DNA of 37,146 bases from Rhizobium sp. Root483D2 (GCF_001426685.1 NZ_LMFB01000018.1:1-37146), one strand, 5' to 3'; shown: positions 7,624 through 15,988, counted from the stretch's first letter. Numbers and translations: made by a program. Notes: generated from the sequence alone by a model not told the origin.

Positions 7624-8934
7624 TTAGCCCTGGTTGGCCGTCATCGCGCCAGCAACGGTGGCGTCGATCAGACCCTCGACGCGGATGCGCTGGTCCAGCT
7701 TGGTCTTGAAGTCGGCACCGGCGGCCTTGGCCGGCTCCGGCAGAGTGTCCCATTCCAGGCTCGCGCCCTTGAGATCGCCATTGGTGAGCCTGTCCTCGAT
7801 CCGGGCAACGACGGCCTCAGGGCCTTCGCCCTCGACGCTGCCGACGGGGCGGACGCGGATGGCCGAGGAGGCGCTGTCCATCAGGCGGGAGAAAACGCCC
7901 TGGTTGGGATCGGTGTGCCGCGTCGCCTCAAGCATCGCATCGGCAACATCCGGGAAATCGCGGACCAGATCGGCGCGTGGCGCGACCCCAGTTTTGGCAT
8001 CCTCGGCAAGGCCCGTGACGGCTGCGTCTGTTGCGGCAATGCTCTTCAGTGCGTCGAGTTCGGCCAGGAACGGTCCGCCGCGGTCGATCGCTGTCTTTAG
8101 CGCGGTGACGGCGATGGCGCGCGCGAGCTGCACGTCGCTTGCCGGTTCGTCGATCTTCTTTTCGGCTGCATCGAGGCGGGTCGAAAGCTCGGATTTCGCG
8201 GCTTGCGTCGATTGCTGCGCATCGGCAAGCGCCGATTTCAGCGTGGCGATCTCGCCCGTCAGGTTGGTGATCTGGGCATCCAGGCCGGAAACATCGGCGG
8301 CCGCGCCATTGCCGGCTTCGGCTGTTTTCTTTTCCAGGTCGGTGATGCGGGTTTCCAGCGGGCCGAGATCGGCCGTCGCTGCCGGGGCGGATGCCAGCTG
8401 CGCCTTCAGCGCCTCGATATCGCCGGCAAGGCTCTGTTCGACGGCGCTATTGCCCGGCCCAAGCGAGGGCAGGATGCCGGCATATTGTAGGCCGCCAGCA
8501 CCCAGAAGCGTGATCAGGCCGCCGAGAATGCCGGCAGCAAGCGCACCGGAATTCGACACGCGGCGCGGCTCGGAATAGGCCGGATCTGCGGAATGCTGCG
8601 TTGCCGTTGCAGCCGGTGCCGGTTTCTCGGCAAAGGCGGCAGCAGCGGCTTCGGCGCGGGCTTCTTCCTGTTCCGCTTCGGCTCTCGCCGCAGCAGTATC
8701 CAGAATATCTTCGCGCACCGGCTCAGCGGTTTCGCCGAGAGCGGTCTGGCCGTGATCCGGTTCATCCTTTATCTCAGCGGGCCGAATGCCCGTTGCGGCC
8801 TCTGCGGCTGCTTCGCGCTCTGCGGCTGCGTTGCCGTCATCGGGTCCCTCCGGTGGCACAGCGGTGGCATCGAGGTCGATCGTCAACGGCTCCTGCCCGG
8901 ACTTCGAGCGGCGCGGAGGATTTTCCGGTCCCAT
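7624..8934 (-). CDS. Mitofilin/Mic60-like inner membrane protein
   Basis: A 436-aa protein with the layout of alphaproteobacterial Mic60. It has a long, charged, Ala/Glu-rich N-terminal part (1-125), one membrane segment at about 131-154 with glycine-rich helix packing (AAGILGGLITLLGAGG), and a coiled-coil stretch at about 166-275. The helical C-terminal domain, about 300-436, corresponds to the conserved mitofilin domain. Mic60 shapes mitochondrial cristae at crista junctions. Bacterial homologues are known in alphaproteobacteria, where the gene typically sits beside the heme genes as it does here. The ATG at 8934 has AGAGAT upstream. The 140 bp before it, after hemD, hold no other gene and may carry a promoter. 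Its role in this organism is an inference from the family. Confidence 0.85.
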   Translation of the reverse strand: MGPENPPRRSKSGQEPLTIDLDATAVPPEGPDDGNAAAEREAAAEAATGIRPAEIKDEPDHGQTALGETAEPVREDILDTAAARAEAEQEEARAEAAAAAFAEKPAPAATATQHSADPAYSEPRRVSNSGALAAGILGGLITLLGAGGLQYAGILPSLGPGNSAVEQSLAGDIEALKAQLASAPAATADLGPLETRITDLEKKTAEAGNGAAADVSGLDAQITNLTGEIATLKSALADAQQSTQAAKSELSTRLDAAEKKIDEPASDVQLARAIAVTALKTAIDRGGPFLAELDALKSIAATDAAVTGLAEDAKTGVAPRADLVRDFPDVADAMLEATRHTDPNQGVFSRLMDSASSAIRVRPVGSVEGEGPEAVVARIEDRLTNGDLKGASLEWDTLPEPAKAAGADFKTKLDQRIRVEGLIDATVAGAMTANQG

Positions 8935-9074
8935 GATGATCTCTTTCCGTTATCGCATGAACTTGGCGTACTGTCTTAAACCTAGACACGCGGCATGGAT
9001 AGGGAAAGCCCCCAAGCGACAATTCCTTGACCGGACTGTGTTAACGCGCCGCCGGTCGCGTGGCGCTGACGCAA

Positions 9075-9809
9075 TCAGAGCAGGGCGAGAAGGGCGTCTT
9101 CGGAGGGTTGCGAGGCGACGGCAACCGGGCCGAAACCAGGCGGTACCGCGTCTGCCACATGCTGACTGAGGCAGATCAGCCGCAGGCCGGACAGCGTGGC
9201 TGCCGTTTGCGGAGACAGCAGCGCGAAAAAATACCGCGCGGTTTCATGCGAATAGAGCAAAGCCAGATCCGGTACGGGCGGACGCAGCACCTGGTCGACC
9301 ATTTCAGGCGGGTGGGCGATGGCTGACATGCGGTAGGTTTCGGCGGTGCGGCAGGCAATGCCTGCGGCCTTCAAGCCTTCTTCGAATGCCGGAGAGCGCG
9401 GCCAGCCGGCGAGATAGACCAGGCCGGCGGGAAGGCTTGCCGATGCACCGGCGGCGATGCCTGCCAGCGACACTCCGGTTCCATCGCCGGTGATCACCTG
9501 CCGGAAGCCCAGGCGCTGCGCCGCCAGCGCCGTTGCCTTGCCGACACAATAGACCGGTGTTTCACCATGCGGCGCGATACGGTCGAGATAGGGCGCCAGT
9601 GCCCGGCAGGCTTCGGCGCTAGTGATCGCGATGGCGCTGTGGGGATGGCTGAGCGCTTCCAGCGCGACCTGAGGCTGATGGGTGGCTTCCATGACCGGCA
9701 GGAGAATGGCGGTGTGGCCCATTGCTTCCAGCCTTGCCGCCGTCACCGCTGCCGCAGGCTGCGGCCGGGTGACGAGAATGCGCAAGGGCACAGATGAGGC
9801 GACAGGCAT
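9075..9809 (-). CDS. hemD: Uroporphyrinogen-III synthase
   Basis: Converts hydroxymethylbilane to uroporphyrinogen III, closing the tetrapyrrole ring with inversion of ring D. The 244-aa protein starts with the family's first strand (LRILVTRPQPAA), has the crossover typical of the two-lobed fold, and carries ITSAEA at about 62-67 where many members have TSxxA. The sequence of HemD proteins is weakly conserved, so placement directly after hemC is strong support. A longer frame reaches 9893 but overlaps hemC. The ATG at 9809 lies 4 bp after the hemC stop, implying translational coupling, so I chose it. Confidence 0.9.
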   Translation of the reverse strand: MPVASSVPLRILVTRPQPAAAVTAARLEAMGHTAILLPVMEATHQPQVALEALSHPHSAIAITSAEACRALAPYLDRIAPHGETPVYCVGKATALAAQRLGFRQVITGDGTGVSLAGIAAGASASLPAGLVYLAGWPRSPAFEEGLKAAGIACRTAETYRMSAIAHPPEMVDQVLRPPVPDLALLYSHETARYFFALLSPQTAATLSGLRLICLSQHVADAVPPGFGPVAVASQPSEDALLALL

Positions 9810-9813
9810 GGGC

Positions 9814-10743
9814 TCAGGCCCAGCTCGAAAAGAAATCCGGTCCCGCATCGATGCGGATATCGTCTCCGGCCTTGGCGCCGAGCTGTTCGGCATCCGACGC
9901 CTTGCCTTCGGTGGACACGCGGAAATATTCGCGGCCGTCCGGGGTCAGCACCATTCCGGAAAAGCGGATGTATTCGCCGTCCGAGACCGCGTAACCGGCG
10001 ATCGGCGTGCGGCAGGAGCCGTCAAGCGTCGCCAGAAATGCCCGTTCGCAGGTGACGGCTTCGTGGGTTCTCAGGTGGTTGACCGGTTCGAGCAGCGCAT
10101 TGATGGCGGCGTCGCCGATGCGGCTCTCAATACAGATGGCGCCCTGCGCCGGGGCAGGCGGGAAGCTTTCGGGATCGAGCAGTTCGGTCGGCACGTCTTC
10201 CTTGCCAAGCCTTTTCAGGCCGGCAAACGCAAGCAGCGTCGCATCCACCTGGCCTTCTGCCAGTTTCCTTAGCCGGGTATCGACCAGGCCGCGATAGGTG
10301 ATGACGTTGATATCCGGGCGCAGGCGCTTGATCAAAGCCTGGCGGCGCAGCGACGAGGAACCGATGGTGGCGCCCTCCGGCAGGTCGAGCAGCTTAGCGG
10401 CAGTGCGGCCAACAAAGGCATCGCGGGCATCTTCGCGCGGCAGGTAGGCGGAGAGGAACAGGCCGGTTGGAAGTTTGGTCGGCATGTCCTTGGAGGAATG
10501 CACGGCAAAATCCAGCCCGCCGGAGATGAGCATATCCTCCAGTTCCTGGGTGAAGAGGCCCTTGCCGCCGATTTCCGACAGCGAGCGGTCGGTGATCCGG
10601 TCGCCCATGGTCGAGAGCACGACGATCTCGAACATTCCAGCGGGAAAGCCATGCGCCGCCATCAGCCGGTCCCGTGTTTCATGGGCCTGCGCCAGCGCCA
10701 GCGGGCTGCCCCGCGTGCCGATCCGGAAAGGTTTTGTTTGCAT
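9814..10743 (-). CDS. hemC: Porphobilinogen deaminase (hydroxymethylbilane synthase)
   Basis: Joins four porphobilinogens into hydroxymethylbilane in heme (and, through uroporphyrinogen III, cobalamin) synthesis. The 309-aa protein has the N-terminal [14 protein letters not shown] at 8-20, the catalytic HSSKDMP at 82-88, an arginine cluster (SSSLRRQA) that holds the growing chain, and C244 in [10 protein letters not shown], which anchors the dipyrromethane cofactor. The frame continues upstream to 10839, but the ATG at 10743 gives the normal N-terminus and length. It is divergent from tsaD across 76 bp, a gene pair order common in alphaproteobacteria. Confidence 0.97.
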   Translation of the reverse strand: MQTKPFRIGTRGSPLALAQAHETRDRLMAAHGFPAGMFEIVVLSTMGDRITDRSLSEIGGKGLFTQELEDMLISGGLDFAVHSSKDMPTKLPTGLFLSAYLPREDARDAFVGRTAAKLLDLPEGATIGSSSLRRQALIKRLRPDINVITYRGLVDTRLRKLAEGQVDATLLAFAGLKRLGKEDVPTELLDPESFPPAPAQGAICIESRIGDAAINALLEPVNHLRTHEAVTCERAFLATLDGSCRTPIAGYAVSDGEYIRFSGMVLTPDGREYFRVSTEGKASDAEQLGAKAGDDIRIDAGPDFFSSWA

Positions 10744-10819
10744 CCACTGCGATCCGTTGTTACCGGAGTTCCGTGTAACCGCCTTTCCCCGTGACCGCAA
10801 TATTCGAGTCCCATCGCCC

Positions 10820-11917
10820 ATGTCCGCCCCCTTGCGCATTCTCGGTATCGAAACAAGCTGCGACGAAACCGCCGCTTCCGTCGTATCGCGCGATGAAAAC
10901 GGCCATGGCGAAATCCTGGGCGACGTGGTTTTGAGCCAGCTGGAAGAGCATAGCGCCTATGGCGGCGTGGTGCCCGAGATCGCCGCGCGCGCCCATGTCG
11001 AGGCGCTGGATACGCTGATCGAGGAGGCGCTGTTGCGCGCCGGCGTCACGCTTTCGGATATCGATGCGATTGCCGCCACCAGCGGGCCCGGCCTGATCGG
11101 CGGGCTGCTGGTCGGCCTGATGACCGGCAAGGCGATGGCGCGCGCTTCGGGAAAGCCGCTCTATGCCGTCAACCATCTGGAGGGCCATGCGCTGACGGCG
11201 CGGCTGACCGACGAGCTGGCCTTTCCCTATCTGATGCTTCTGGTTTCCGGCGGCCATACGCAGCTGATCCTGGTGAAGGATGTCGGCTCCTACGAGCGCT
11301 GGGGCACGACGATCGACGATGCGCTAGGCGAAGCCTTCGACAAGACGGCAAAGCTTCTCGGCCTGCCCTATCCGGGCGGACCGGCGGTCGAACGTGCGGC
11401 AAAAAGCGGCAATCCGGACCGGTTTTCCTTTCCGCGTCCGCTGGTCGGCGAGGCGCGGCTCGATTTTTCGTTTTCCGGCCTGAAGACCGCCGTTCGCCAG
11501 GCCGCGCAGTCGATCGCGCCGGTGAGCGAGCAGGACATCGCCGATATCTGCGCCTCTTTCCAGAAGGCGATTTCGCGCACGCTGAAGGACCGGATCGGCC
11601 GGGGGCTTGCGCGCTTCAAGGAGCAGTTTTCCGGGACGGTGGCGCATCCCGCACTTGTGGTCGCGGGCGGGGTCGCCGCCAACCAGGCGCTGCGATCCAC
11701 GCTGCAGGAACTCTGCGACACGAACGGCTTCCGCTTCATCGCGCCGCCCCTGCAGCTGTGCACCGACAATGCGGCGATGATCGCCTGGGCGGGCGCCGAG
11801 CGCATGGCGGCGGGATTGCCGGCCGATGATCTCGATGTGGCGCCGCGCTCGCGCTGGCCGCTGGATGCGGATGCAAAGGCCCTGATCGGTTTCGGCAAGC
11901 GGGGAGCAAAGGCTTAG
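10820..11917 (+). CDS. tsaD: tRNA N6-threonylcarbamoyladenosine transferase
   Basis: Transfers the threonylcarbamoyl group to A37 of tRNAs that read ANN codons, working with TsaB and TsaE. It is a 365-aa ASKHA-fold protein. [10 protein letters not shown] is at 9-18, the metal-binding histidines H119 and H123 lie in NHLEGH, and LVSGGHTQL is near 139-147. The C-terminal [12 protein letters not shown] is also typical. An open frame extends upstream to 10475 through the antisense of hemC, so I take the ATG at 10820, which gives the usual [16 protein letters not shown] start. The gpsA ATG follows its TAG stop with no gap. Confidence 0.97.
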   Translation: MSAPLRILGIETSCDETAASVVSRDENGHGEILGDVVLSQLEEHSAYGGVVPEIAARAHVEALDTLIEEALLRAGVTLSDIDAIAATSGPGLIGGLLVGLMTGKAMARASGKPLYAVNHLEGHALTARLTDELAFPYLMLLVSGGHTQLILVKDVGSYERWGTTIDDALGEAFDKTAKLLGLPYPGGPAVERAAKSGNPDRFSFPRPLVGEARLDFSFSGLKTAVRQAAQSIAPVSEQDIADICASFQKAISRTLKDRIGRGLARFKEQFSGTVAHPALVVAGGVAANQALRSTLQELCDTNGFRFIAPPLQLCTDNAAMIAWAGAERMAAGLPADDLDVAPRSRWPLDADAKALIGFGKRGAKA

Positions 11918-12916
11918 ATGGCGGACCTTGGGCGGACAGATCGTATCGTCGTCGTCGGTTCCGGCGCTTTCGGAACCGCGCTGGCGGCGGTTGCTGCCGC
12001 ATCCGGCAAGGTGCCGGTGACGCTGCTGACCCGCCGCGAAAGCATTGTCGAGGATTTCAGGCAAACCGGCCGCAACGACAGCGCCCTGCCGGGCATCGAC
12101 CTGCCGGGCACGCTCGATGTTTCCGACGATCCGGCGGCGCTGGAGGGTGCCGGCATCGTGCTCTTCGCCATGCCATCGCAGGCGCAGCGCGAGGCCGGGC
12201 GTTCGCTGCATGGTTTTATCGGCAAGGGTGCCGATGTGGTGATCTGCGCCAAGGGTATGGAGCGCGCCAGCGGCCGGTTGCTCACCGATGTCGTCGAAGA
12301 AGAATTGCATCTGCAGAATGTCGCCGTGCTGTCCGGGCCGGGTTTTGCCGCCGATATCGCCAAGGGTCTGCCCACCGCGATGGTGATTGCGGCCGGCACG
12401 ATCGAGCGGGCGGCTGTTCTGGCCGAAGCGCTGTCGGGTGCGACATTCCGGCTTTATCCGTCCGCTGACCGCATCGGCGTGCAGCTTGGCGGCGCGTTGA
12501 AGAATGTGCTGGCAATCGCCTGCGGCATTGTGGAAGGCGCAGGTCTTGGCGATTCGGCCCGGGCGGCGCTGATTGCGCGGGGCTTGGCCGAAATGTCGCG
12601 CTTCGTGGCGGCGCGCGGCGGCGAGGCCGGTACGGTGCGCGGGCTTTCCGGGCTGGGCGATCTCGTGCTGACGGCCACCAGCCACCAGTCGCGCAATCTG
12701 CGCTACGGCATCGCGCTCGGGCAAAGCGGCAGTGCAAAAGGGCATTCTGGAGAACTGGTCGAGGGCGCGTTTGCCGCCTCGGTGGCCGCCGATGTCGCCC
12801 GCAGTCTCGGCGTCGATATGCCGGTGACCGGGGCGGTTGCCGATATCATCGATGGAAAGATGGATGTGAGGACAGCGCTGGAACAGCTGATGTCGCGGCC
12901 GATCACCCAGGAATAA
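11918..12916 (+). CDS. gpsA: Glycerol-3-phosphate dehydrogenase [NAD(P)+]
   Basis: Reduces dihydroxyacetone phosphate to sn-glycerol 3-phosphate, the backbone for phospholipids. The 332-aa protein has the N-terminal Rossmann motif GSGAFGTAL at 14-22, the conserved CAKGME near 109-114, the lysine region [14 protein letters not shown] and [11 protein letters not shown] in the C-terminal domain, all as in the family. Its ATG directly abuts the tsaD stop codon, so the two are translated from one message. This tsaD-gpsA pairing is common in rhizobia. The stop is followed by 35 bp and then yciI. Confidence 0.97.
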   Translation: MADLGRTDRIVVVGSGAFGTALAAVAAASGKVPVTLLTRRESIVEDFRQTGRNDSALPGIDLPGTLDVSDDPAALEGAGIVLFAMPSQAQREAGRSLHGFIGKGADVVICAKGMERASGRLLTDVVEEELHLQNVAVLSGPGFAADIAKGLPTAMVIAAGTIERAAVLAEALSGATFRLYPSADRIGVQLGGALKNVLAIACGIVEGAGLGDSARAALIARGLAEMSRFVAARGGEAGTVRGLSGLGDLVLTATSHQSRNLRYGIALGQSGSAKGHSGELVEGAFAASVAADVARSLGVDMPVTGAVADIIDGKMDVRTALEQLMSRPITQE

Positions 12917-12951
12917 TCACCTCTCAAAAACGGACAACCAAGGAGAAGACC

Positions 12952-13245
12952 ATGCTGTTTGCGGTTCTGTGCACGGACAAGCCGAATGCCCTGCAGGTGC
13001 GGATGGACGCCCGTCCCGAGCACGTCGCGTTTCTGAACGATCTCAATGCCAAGGGCGAGCTCGCCTTCGCCGGACCGTTCCTCGACGATGCCGGCAAGCC
13101 GAACGGCAGCCTGGTGGTCATCCAGGCCGAGACGATCGACGATGCGCGGGCAATCGCGGACGCCGACCCCTATGCCAAGGCCGGCCTGTTTGCCAATGTC
13201 GATATCAAGCCCTGGAACTGGGTCTTCAACAAGCCGGAGGCTTGA
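12952..13245 (+). CDS. YciI-like protein
   Basis: A 97-aa ferredoxin-like-fold protein of the YciI family. The conserved His in RPEHVAFL (about residue 24) and the Asp of DADPYAKAGLF (about 75-85) are the residues thought to form the putative active site. FAGPF in between is also typical. Family members are small dimeric proteins of unclear function, related in fold to dehydrochlorinases and muconolactone isomerases. A strong AAGGAGAAG precedes the ATG. It sits between gpsA and the EVE-domain gene, with only 2 bp before the latter, so the four genes from tsaD on appear to be one operon. Confidence 0.88.
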   Translation: MLFAVLCTDKPNALQVRMDARPEHVAFLNDLNAKGELAFAGPFLDDAGKPNGSLVVIQAETIDDARAIADADPYAKAGLFANVDIKPWNWVFNKPEA

Positions 13246-13247
13246 GC

Positions 13248-13679
13248 GTGGGTTACTGGCTCTACAAGTCCGAACCGTTCAAATGGTCCTGGGCGATGCA
13301 GAAGGATGCGGGCGCCAAGGGGACCGAATGGACCGGCGTGCGCAACTATCTCGCACGCAACAACATGCGGGCGATGCAGATCGGCGACAAGGGCTTCTTC
13401 TACCATTCCAACGAGGGGCTGGAGATCGTTGGGATCACCGAAGTCTGCGCGCTGTCGCATCCCGATTCGACCGCCGAGGGCGATCCGAAATGGGACTGCG
13501 TCGATATCCGCGCCGTCTGCGACCTGCCGAACCCGATTTCGCTGAAGGACATCAAGGCCAATCCGAAATTCGAAAAGATGGCGCTGGTAACGTCGATGCG
13601 GCTTTCGGTGCAGCCGGTCACCGAGGTGGAATATCTGGAGATCTGCCGGCTGGGCGGGCTGGATAATCCGCCGCGGTGA
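13248..13679 (+). CDS. EVE-domain protein (predicted modified-base reader)
   Basis: A 143-aa single-domain EVE protein, belonging to the PUA-like superfamily. GYWLYKSEP at the start, the WTGVRNYLARNNMRAM segment at about 26-41 and GDKGFFYHSN at about 45-54 are the conserved elements that build the aromatic pocket for a modified nucleotide. It is thought to read modified bases in RNA or DNA. The GTG at 13248 lies 2 bp after the yciI stop and gives the standard N-terminus. Being co-transcribed with tsaD, which makes a tRNA modification, fits a role in RNA metabolism, though this is inference. Confidence 0.9.
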   Translation: MGYWLYKSEPFKWSWAMQKDAGAKGTEWTGVRNYLARNNMRAMQIGDKGFFYHSNEGLEIVGITEVCALSHPDSTAEGDPKWDCVDIRAVCDLPNPISLKDIKANPKFEKMALVTSMRLSVQPVTEVEYLEICRLGGLDNPPR

Positions 13680-13743
13680 CTTTTCGCGATCGGCTATGAT
13701 GGCTGGGACAGGATTCCCTTTGGACGGGGAAAGCCGGCGATTT

Positions 13744-13888
13744 CCTCTTCTCCCCAGCGGGGAGAAGTGCCGAGCGTAGCGAGGCGATGAGGGGGCGTTT
13801 CGGCAAACTCAGAAGCCTATGGAGGTGGCCTTCGGCCCCCCTCATCCGGCCCGTTGGGCCACCTTCTCCCCGCTGGGGAGAAGAGGGA
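13744..13888. repeat. Two inverted type A mosaic repeats
   Basis: One copy on the minus strand (13744-13798, CTTCTCCCC-agc-GGGGAGAAG then GATGAGGGGG) faces a second on the plus strand (13838-13888, CCCCCTCATCCGGCC then CTTCTCCCC-gct-GGGGAGAAG). The pair forms a large inverted repeat around about 40 bp. It fills most of the 254-bp gap between the EVE gene and the methyltransferase gene. Confidence 0.8.
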
Positions 13889-13933
13889 CCGTTACCCCCG
13901 TCGGCCAATCATAAACCGGAAGACTGATCACGC

Positions 13934-14578
13934 GTGAAAACCGATCCCGAAACCTTCATCCGCGACAACACGGATATCATGGCGCCGCCGCATGTGCCGG
14001 AAATACGGCTGCATCTGGCGAGCGAAGCCCATGATCTGTGGCTGAAGACGGAGGAGGAGCTGGAGGAGATCGGTTTGCCGCCGCCGTTCTGGGCGTTTGC
14101 CTGGGCGGGCGGGCAGGGGCTGGCGCGGCATGTTCTGGATCATCCGGACCTGGTTGCGGGTAAGCATGTGATCGATTTTGCCTCAGGCTCGGGTCTCGTG
14201 GCAATTGCGGCGATGAAGGCGGGGGCGGCGTCCGTGCTGGCCGTCGATATCGATCCGTGGACCGAAACGGCGATCCGGCTCAATGCCGGGCTGAACGGCG
14301 TTGATGTTTCCTCGGCGGGACTGGACATGATCGGCACCGGGCGCGATGCGGATGTCTATCTGGCGGGCGATGTCTTCTATGACAAGGCTTTTGCCGACCG
14401 GATCGTGCCCTGGCTGAGCGCGCTGGCAAAAAGCGGTGCCGATGTTCTCGTCGGCGATCCCGGCCGCGCCTATTGCCCGCGAGACCAGATGCAGATGCTG
14501 GCGACCTATCAGGTGCCGGTGACCCGGGCGCTGGAGGACAGCGAAGTCAAGAAGACCACGGTATGGCGGTTTCTATAG
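13934..14578 (+). CDS. METTL20-like protein-lysine methyltransferase
   Basis: A 214-aa seven-beta-strand SAM-dependent methyltransferase. Motif I is VIDFASGSGLVAIAA at about 79-93, the acidic end of strand 2 is AVDIDP at about 103-108, and the post-I motif GDVFYD is at 145-150. PPPFWAFAWAGGQ at about 49-61 is the usual N-terminal element of the METTL20/ETFBKMT group. Human METTL20 methylates the electron transfer flavoprotein beta subunit. An Agrobacterium homologue has been reported to methylate ETF-beta and ribosomal protein L7/L12, so these are the best target guesses. The start is GTG. A repeat lies upstream and a convergent gene ends 42 bp downstream. Confidence 0.82.
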   Translation: MKTDPETFIRDNTDIMAPPHVPEIRLHLASEAHDLWLKTEEELEEIGLPPPFWAFAWAGGQGLARHVLDHPDLVAGKHVIDFASGSGLVAIAAMKAGAASVLAVDIDPWTETAIRLNAGLNGVDVSSAGLDMIGTGRDADVYLAGDVFYDKAFADRIVPWLSALAKSGADVLVGDPGRAYCPRDQMQMLATYQVPVTRALEDSEVKKTTVWRFL

Positions 14579-14620
14579 GGGGTGCCGGATCCTGCGGTGC
14601 CGGCTGATCCTGACCGTCTA

Positions 14621-15277
14621 TCACCTGCGGATGACGCAGACGCCGGATTCCCAGGAGCAGGCGCGGTCGGCGGTCGAGGGGGTGACGCGGATGATTTTCG
14701 GGCGGGCAGCAGGATAGGTCATGCCGGTATCATCGGAATAATAGCCGTAACCGTTGCGTTCCGAGCGGAAATAGGTGCCGTTGCCGGGATCGGTCCAGGC
14801 GGAAAGGCCGCCGAAATAGGTGCCGCCATTGGCATGCGACGGGAAACCGTCATCGCCATAGGAATGGTCCCAACCGTTCCGGCGCTGGCCGCGATCGTCG
14901 CGCATCCGATCGTTTCGCACTCTGTAGTCGCGCACTGGAATCGTCGGATCGTAGCGGTCGCGTCCATAGCGTGGTGCAAAATGACCGCGATTGGCATGGC
15001 GCCGGTCGAACCGGAACCGGTCATGGCGGCGATCGTGGCGATCCCAGCGCGCTCTGCGGTCGCGGCGGTCAAAATGATGATCGGCAGTCACGCCGGAAAT
15101 GGCTTCGTGGCGGCTGCGGTTGGGGCGATGGTCATGCGACCGTTCGACATGCGGCCGGCGGGCATGGTGTCTCTCGCTCGTGCGATCACGCGCTTCGGCA
15201 AAATTGGCAAACGAGAAGATCACGGCGAGCGCCGCAATCACGACTTTTGTCGCATTCTGCATGATGATTGGACGCAT
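14621..15277 (-). CDS. His/Arg/Asp-rich secreted hypothetical protein
   Basis: A 218-aa protein I cannot name. Residues 1-29 form a signal peptide (hydrophobic core VVIAALAVIFSFANF, then AEA). Residues 30-135 are strikingly rich in His, Arg and Asp (for example HHARRPHVERSHDHRP and DHHFDRRDRRARWDRHDRR), with almost no hydrophobic residues. The rest is Gly/Tyr-rich and ends with a CSWESGVCVIRR pair of cysteines. Such a region could bind divalent metal or polyanions in the periplasm, or be disordered. The ATG at 15277 has GGAGGG and AGGA upstream. A CtrA-type box lies 25 bp before the start. Related low-complexity exported proteins occur in rhizobia, but I know no function. Confidence 0.72.
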   Translation of the reverse strand: MRPIIMQNATKVVIAALAVIFSFANFAEARDRTSERHHARRPHVERSHDHRPNRSRHEAISGVTADHHFDRRDRRARWDRHDRRHDRFRFDRRHANRGHFAPRYGRDRYDPTIPVRDYRVRNDRMRDDRGQRRNGWDHSYGDDGFPSHANGGTYFGGLSAWTDPGNGTYFRSERNGYGYYSDDTGMTYPAARPKIIRVTPSTADRACSWESGVCVIRR

Positions 15278-15301
15278 TTCCTGCAGCCCTCCGGATGGTT
15301 C

Positions 15302-15316
15302 TTAACAAATCCTTAA
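15302..15316. promoter_or_regulatory. CtrA-type box TTAA-N7-TTAA
   Basis: TTAA at 15302-15305 and at 15313-15316 with exactly seven bases between match the CtrA full-site consensus. It lies 25-39 bp before the start codon of the leftward secreted-protein gene and about 265 bp before sdhC, so the former is the natural target. So close to the start codon, it could repress, or drive a transcript with a very short leader. Confidence 0.5.
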
Positions 15317-15442
15317 GAGCCAATGTGGGGCAGGTGCCGGAGAAAGTCACGGATTGCCTTGAATTTTCACGGCTTATCGTTAACGCGACGGCCAAAGGCA
15401 CCCGCCAAGCCGTCCTGTTTTCGTCTAATCGATTAAATTGAT

Positions 15443-15455
15443 TTTGCAGTGCAAA
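15443..15455. promoter_or_regulatory. Operator-like palindrome upstream of sdhC
   Basis: TTTGCA-G-TGCAAA is a perfect 13-bp palindrome. A related, imperfect TTGCGC-N8-GTGCAA lies at 15503-15522. Both are within 140 bp of the sdhC start and share the half-site TTGCxC/GxGCAA, so they may be bound by the same regulator. I cannot name it. Confidence 0.4.
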
Positions 15456-15580
15456 CACACTTGTCGTTCATCAATATGGTGATTAAACGTCGGCTGACTG
15501 AATTGCGCACAATCAGGTGCAATACCGGATGAAAATAGTCCAGTTTTTGGGCATCTTTCCGGGTCTTCCGTGAGGTTCAG

Positions 15581-15973
15581 ATGACGAATGTCACCAAAAG
15601 CCGGCCGCTTTCGCCGCATCTACAAATCTATAAGCCGATTCCGACCATGGTCATGTCCATTGTGCACCGCATCACCGGTTGTGCCCTGTACTTCGGCACG
15701 GTGCTTGTTGCCTGGTGGCTGATCGCCGCTGCCAGCGGGCCGGCATATTACGACTGGGCCATGTGGGCCTTCGGTACGATCATCGGCCAGCTCATTCTGT
15801 TTGGTTATACCTGGGCGCTGGTGCATCATCTGTTCGGGGGTCTGCGGCACTTCGTCTGGGATCTCGGTTACGGGTATGAAAAGCATTTTGCGACCAAGCT
15901 TGCCATTGCCAATCTGATCGGCTCGGTCGCGGTGACCGCGCTGATCTGGATCGTCGGCTACGTTGTTCGCTGA
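15581..15973 (+). CDS. sdhC: Succinate dehydrogenase cytochrome b556 subunit
   Basis: Membrane anchor of respiratory complex II, 130 aa with three membrane helices. The family motif SIVHRITG at 26-33 forms part of the ubiquinone site. HHLFGGLRHFVWD at 82-94 contains the probable heme b ligand H83. Together with SdhD it holds heme and quinone and docks SdhAB on the inner membrane. The ATG at 15581 has GTGAGG upstream. First gene of the sdh operon, 15 bp before sdhD, with palindromic operator-like sites in its 300-bp leader region. Confidence 0.96.
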   Translation: MTNVTKSRPLSPHLQIYKPIPTMVMSIVHRITGCALYFGTVLVAWWLIAAASGPAYYDWAMWAFGTIIGQLILFGYTWALVHHLFGGLRHFVWDLGYGYEKHFATKLAIANLIGSVAVTALIWIVGYVVR

Positions 15974-15988
15974 GAGGACAAGAATTCC

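Larger units (their letters stand above)
15278..15580. other. 303-bp divergent regulatory region before sdhC
   Basis: AT-richer than its surroundings and free of genes. It contains the CtrA-type box at 15302-15316, a LacI-operator-like near-palindrome TTATCGTTAA around 15375, the perfect palindrome TTTGCA-G-TGCAAA at 15443-15455 and an imperfect TTGCGC-N8-GTGCAA at 15503-15522. The sdh promoter must lie here, but I cannot place -35 and -10 boxes with confidence. Confidence 0.6.

Noticed and set aside
10475..10819. N-terminal extension of TsaD by 115 residues
   Set aside because: It runs antisense to hemC. The conserved TsaD N-terminus begins at the ATG at 10820.
13744..13888. Repeated palindromes as a CRISPR array
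   Set aside because: There are no regularly spaced identical repeats with unique spacers and no cas genes. The words are dispersed intergenic elements.
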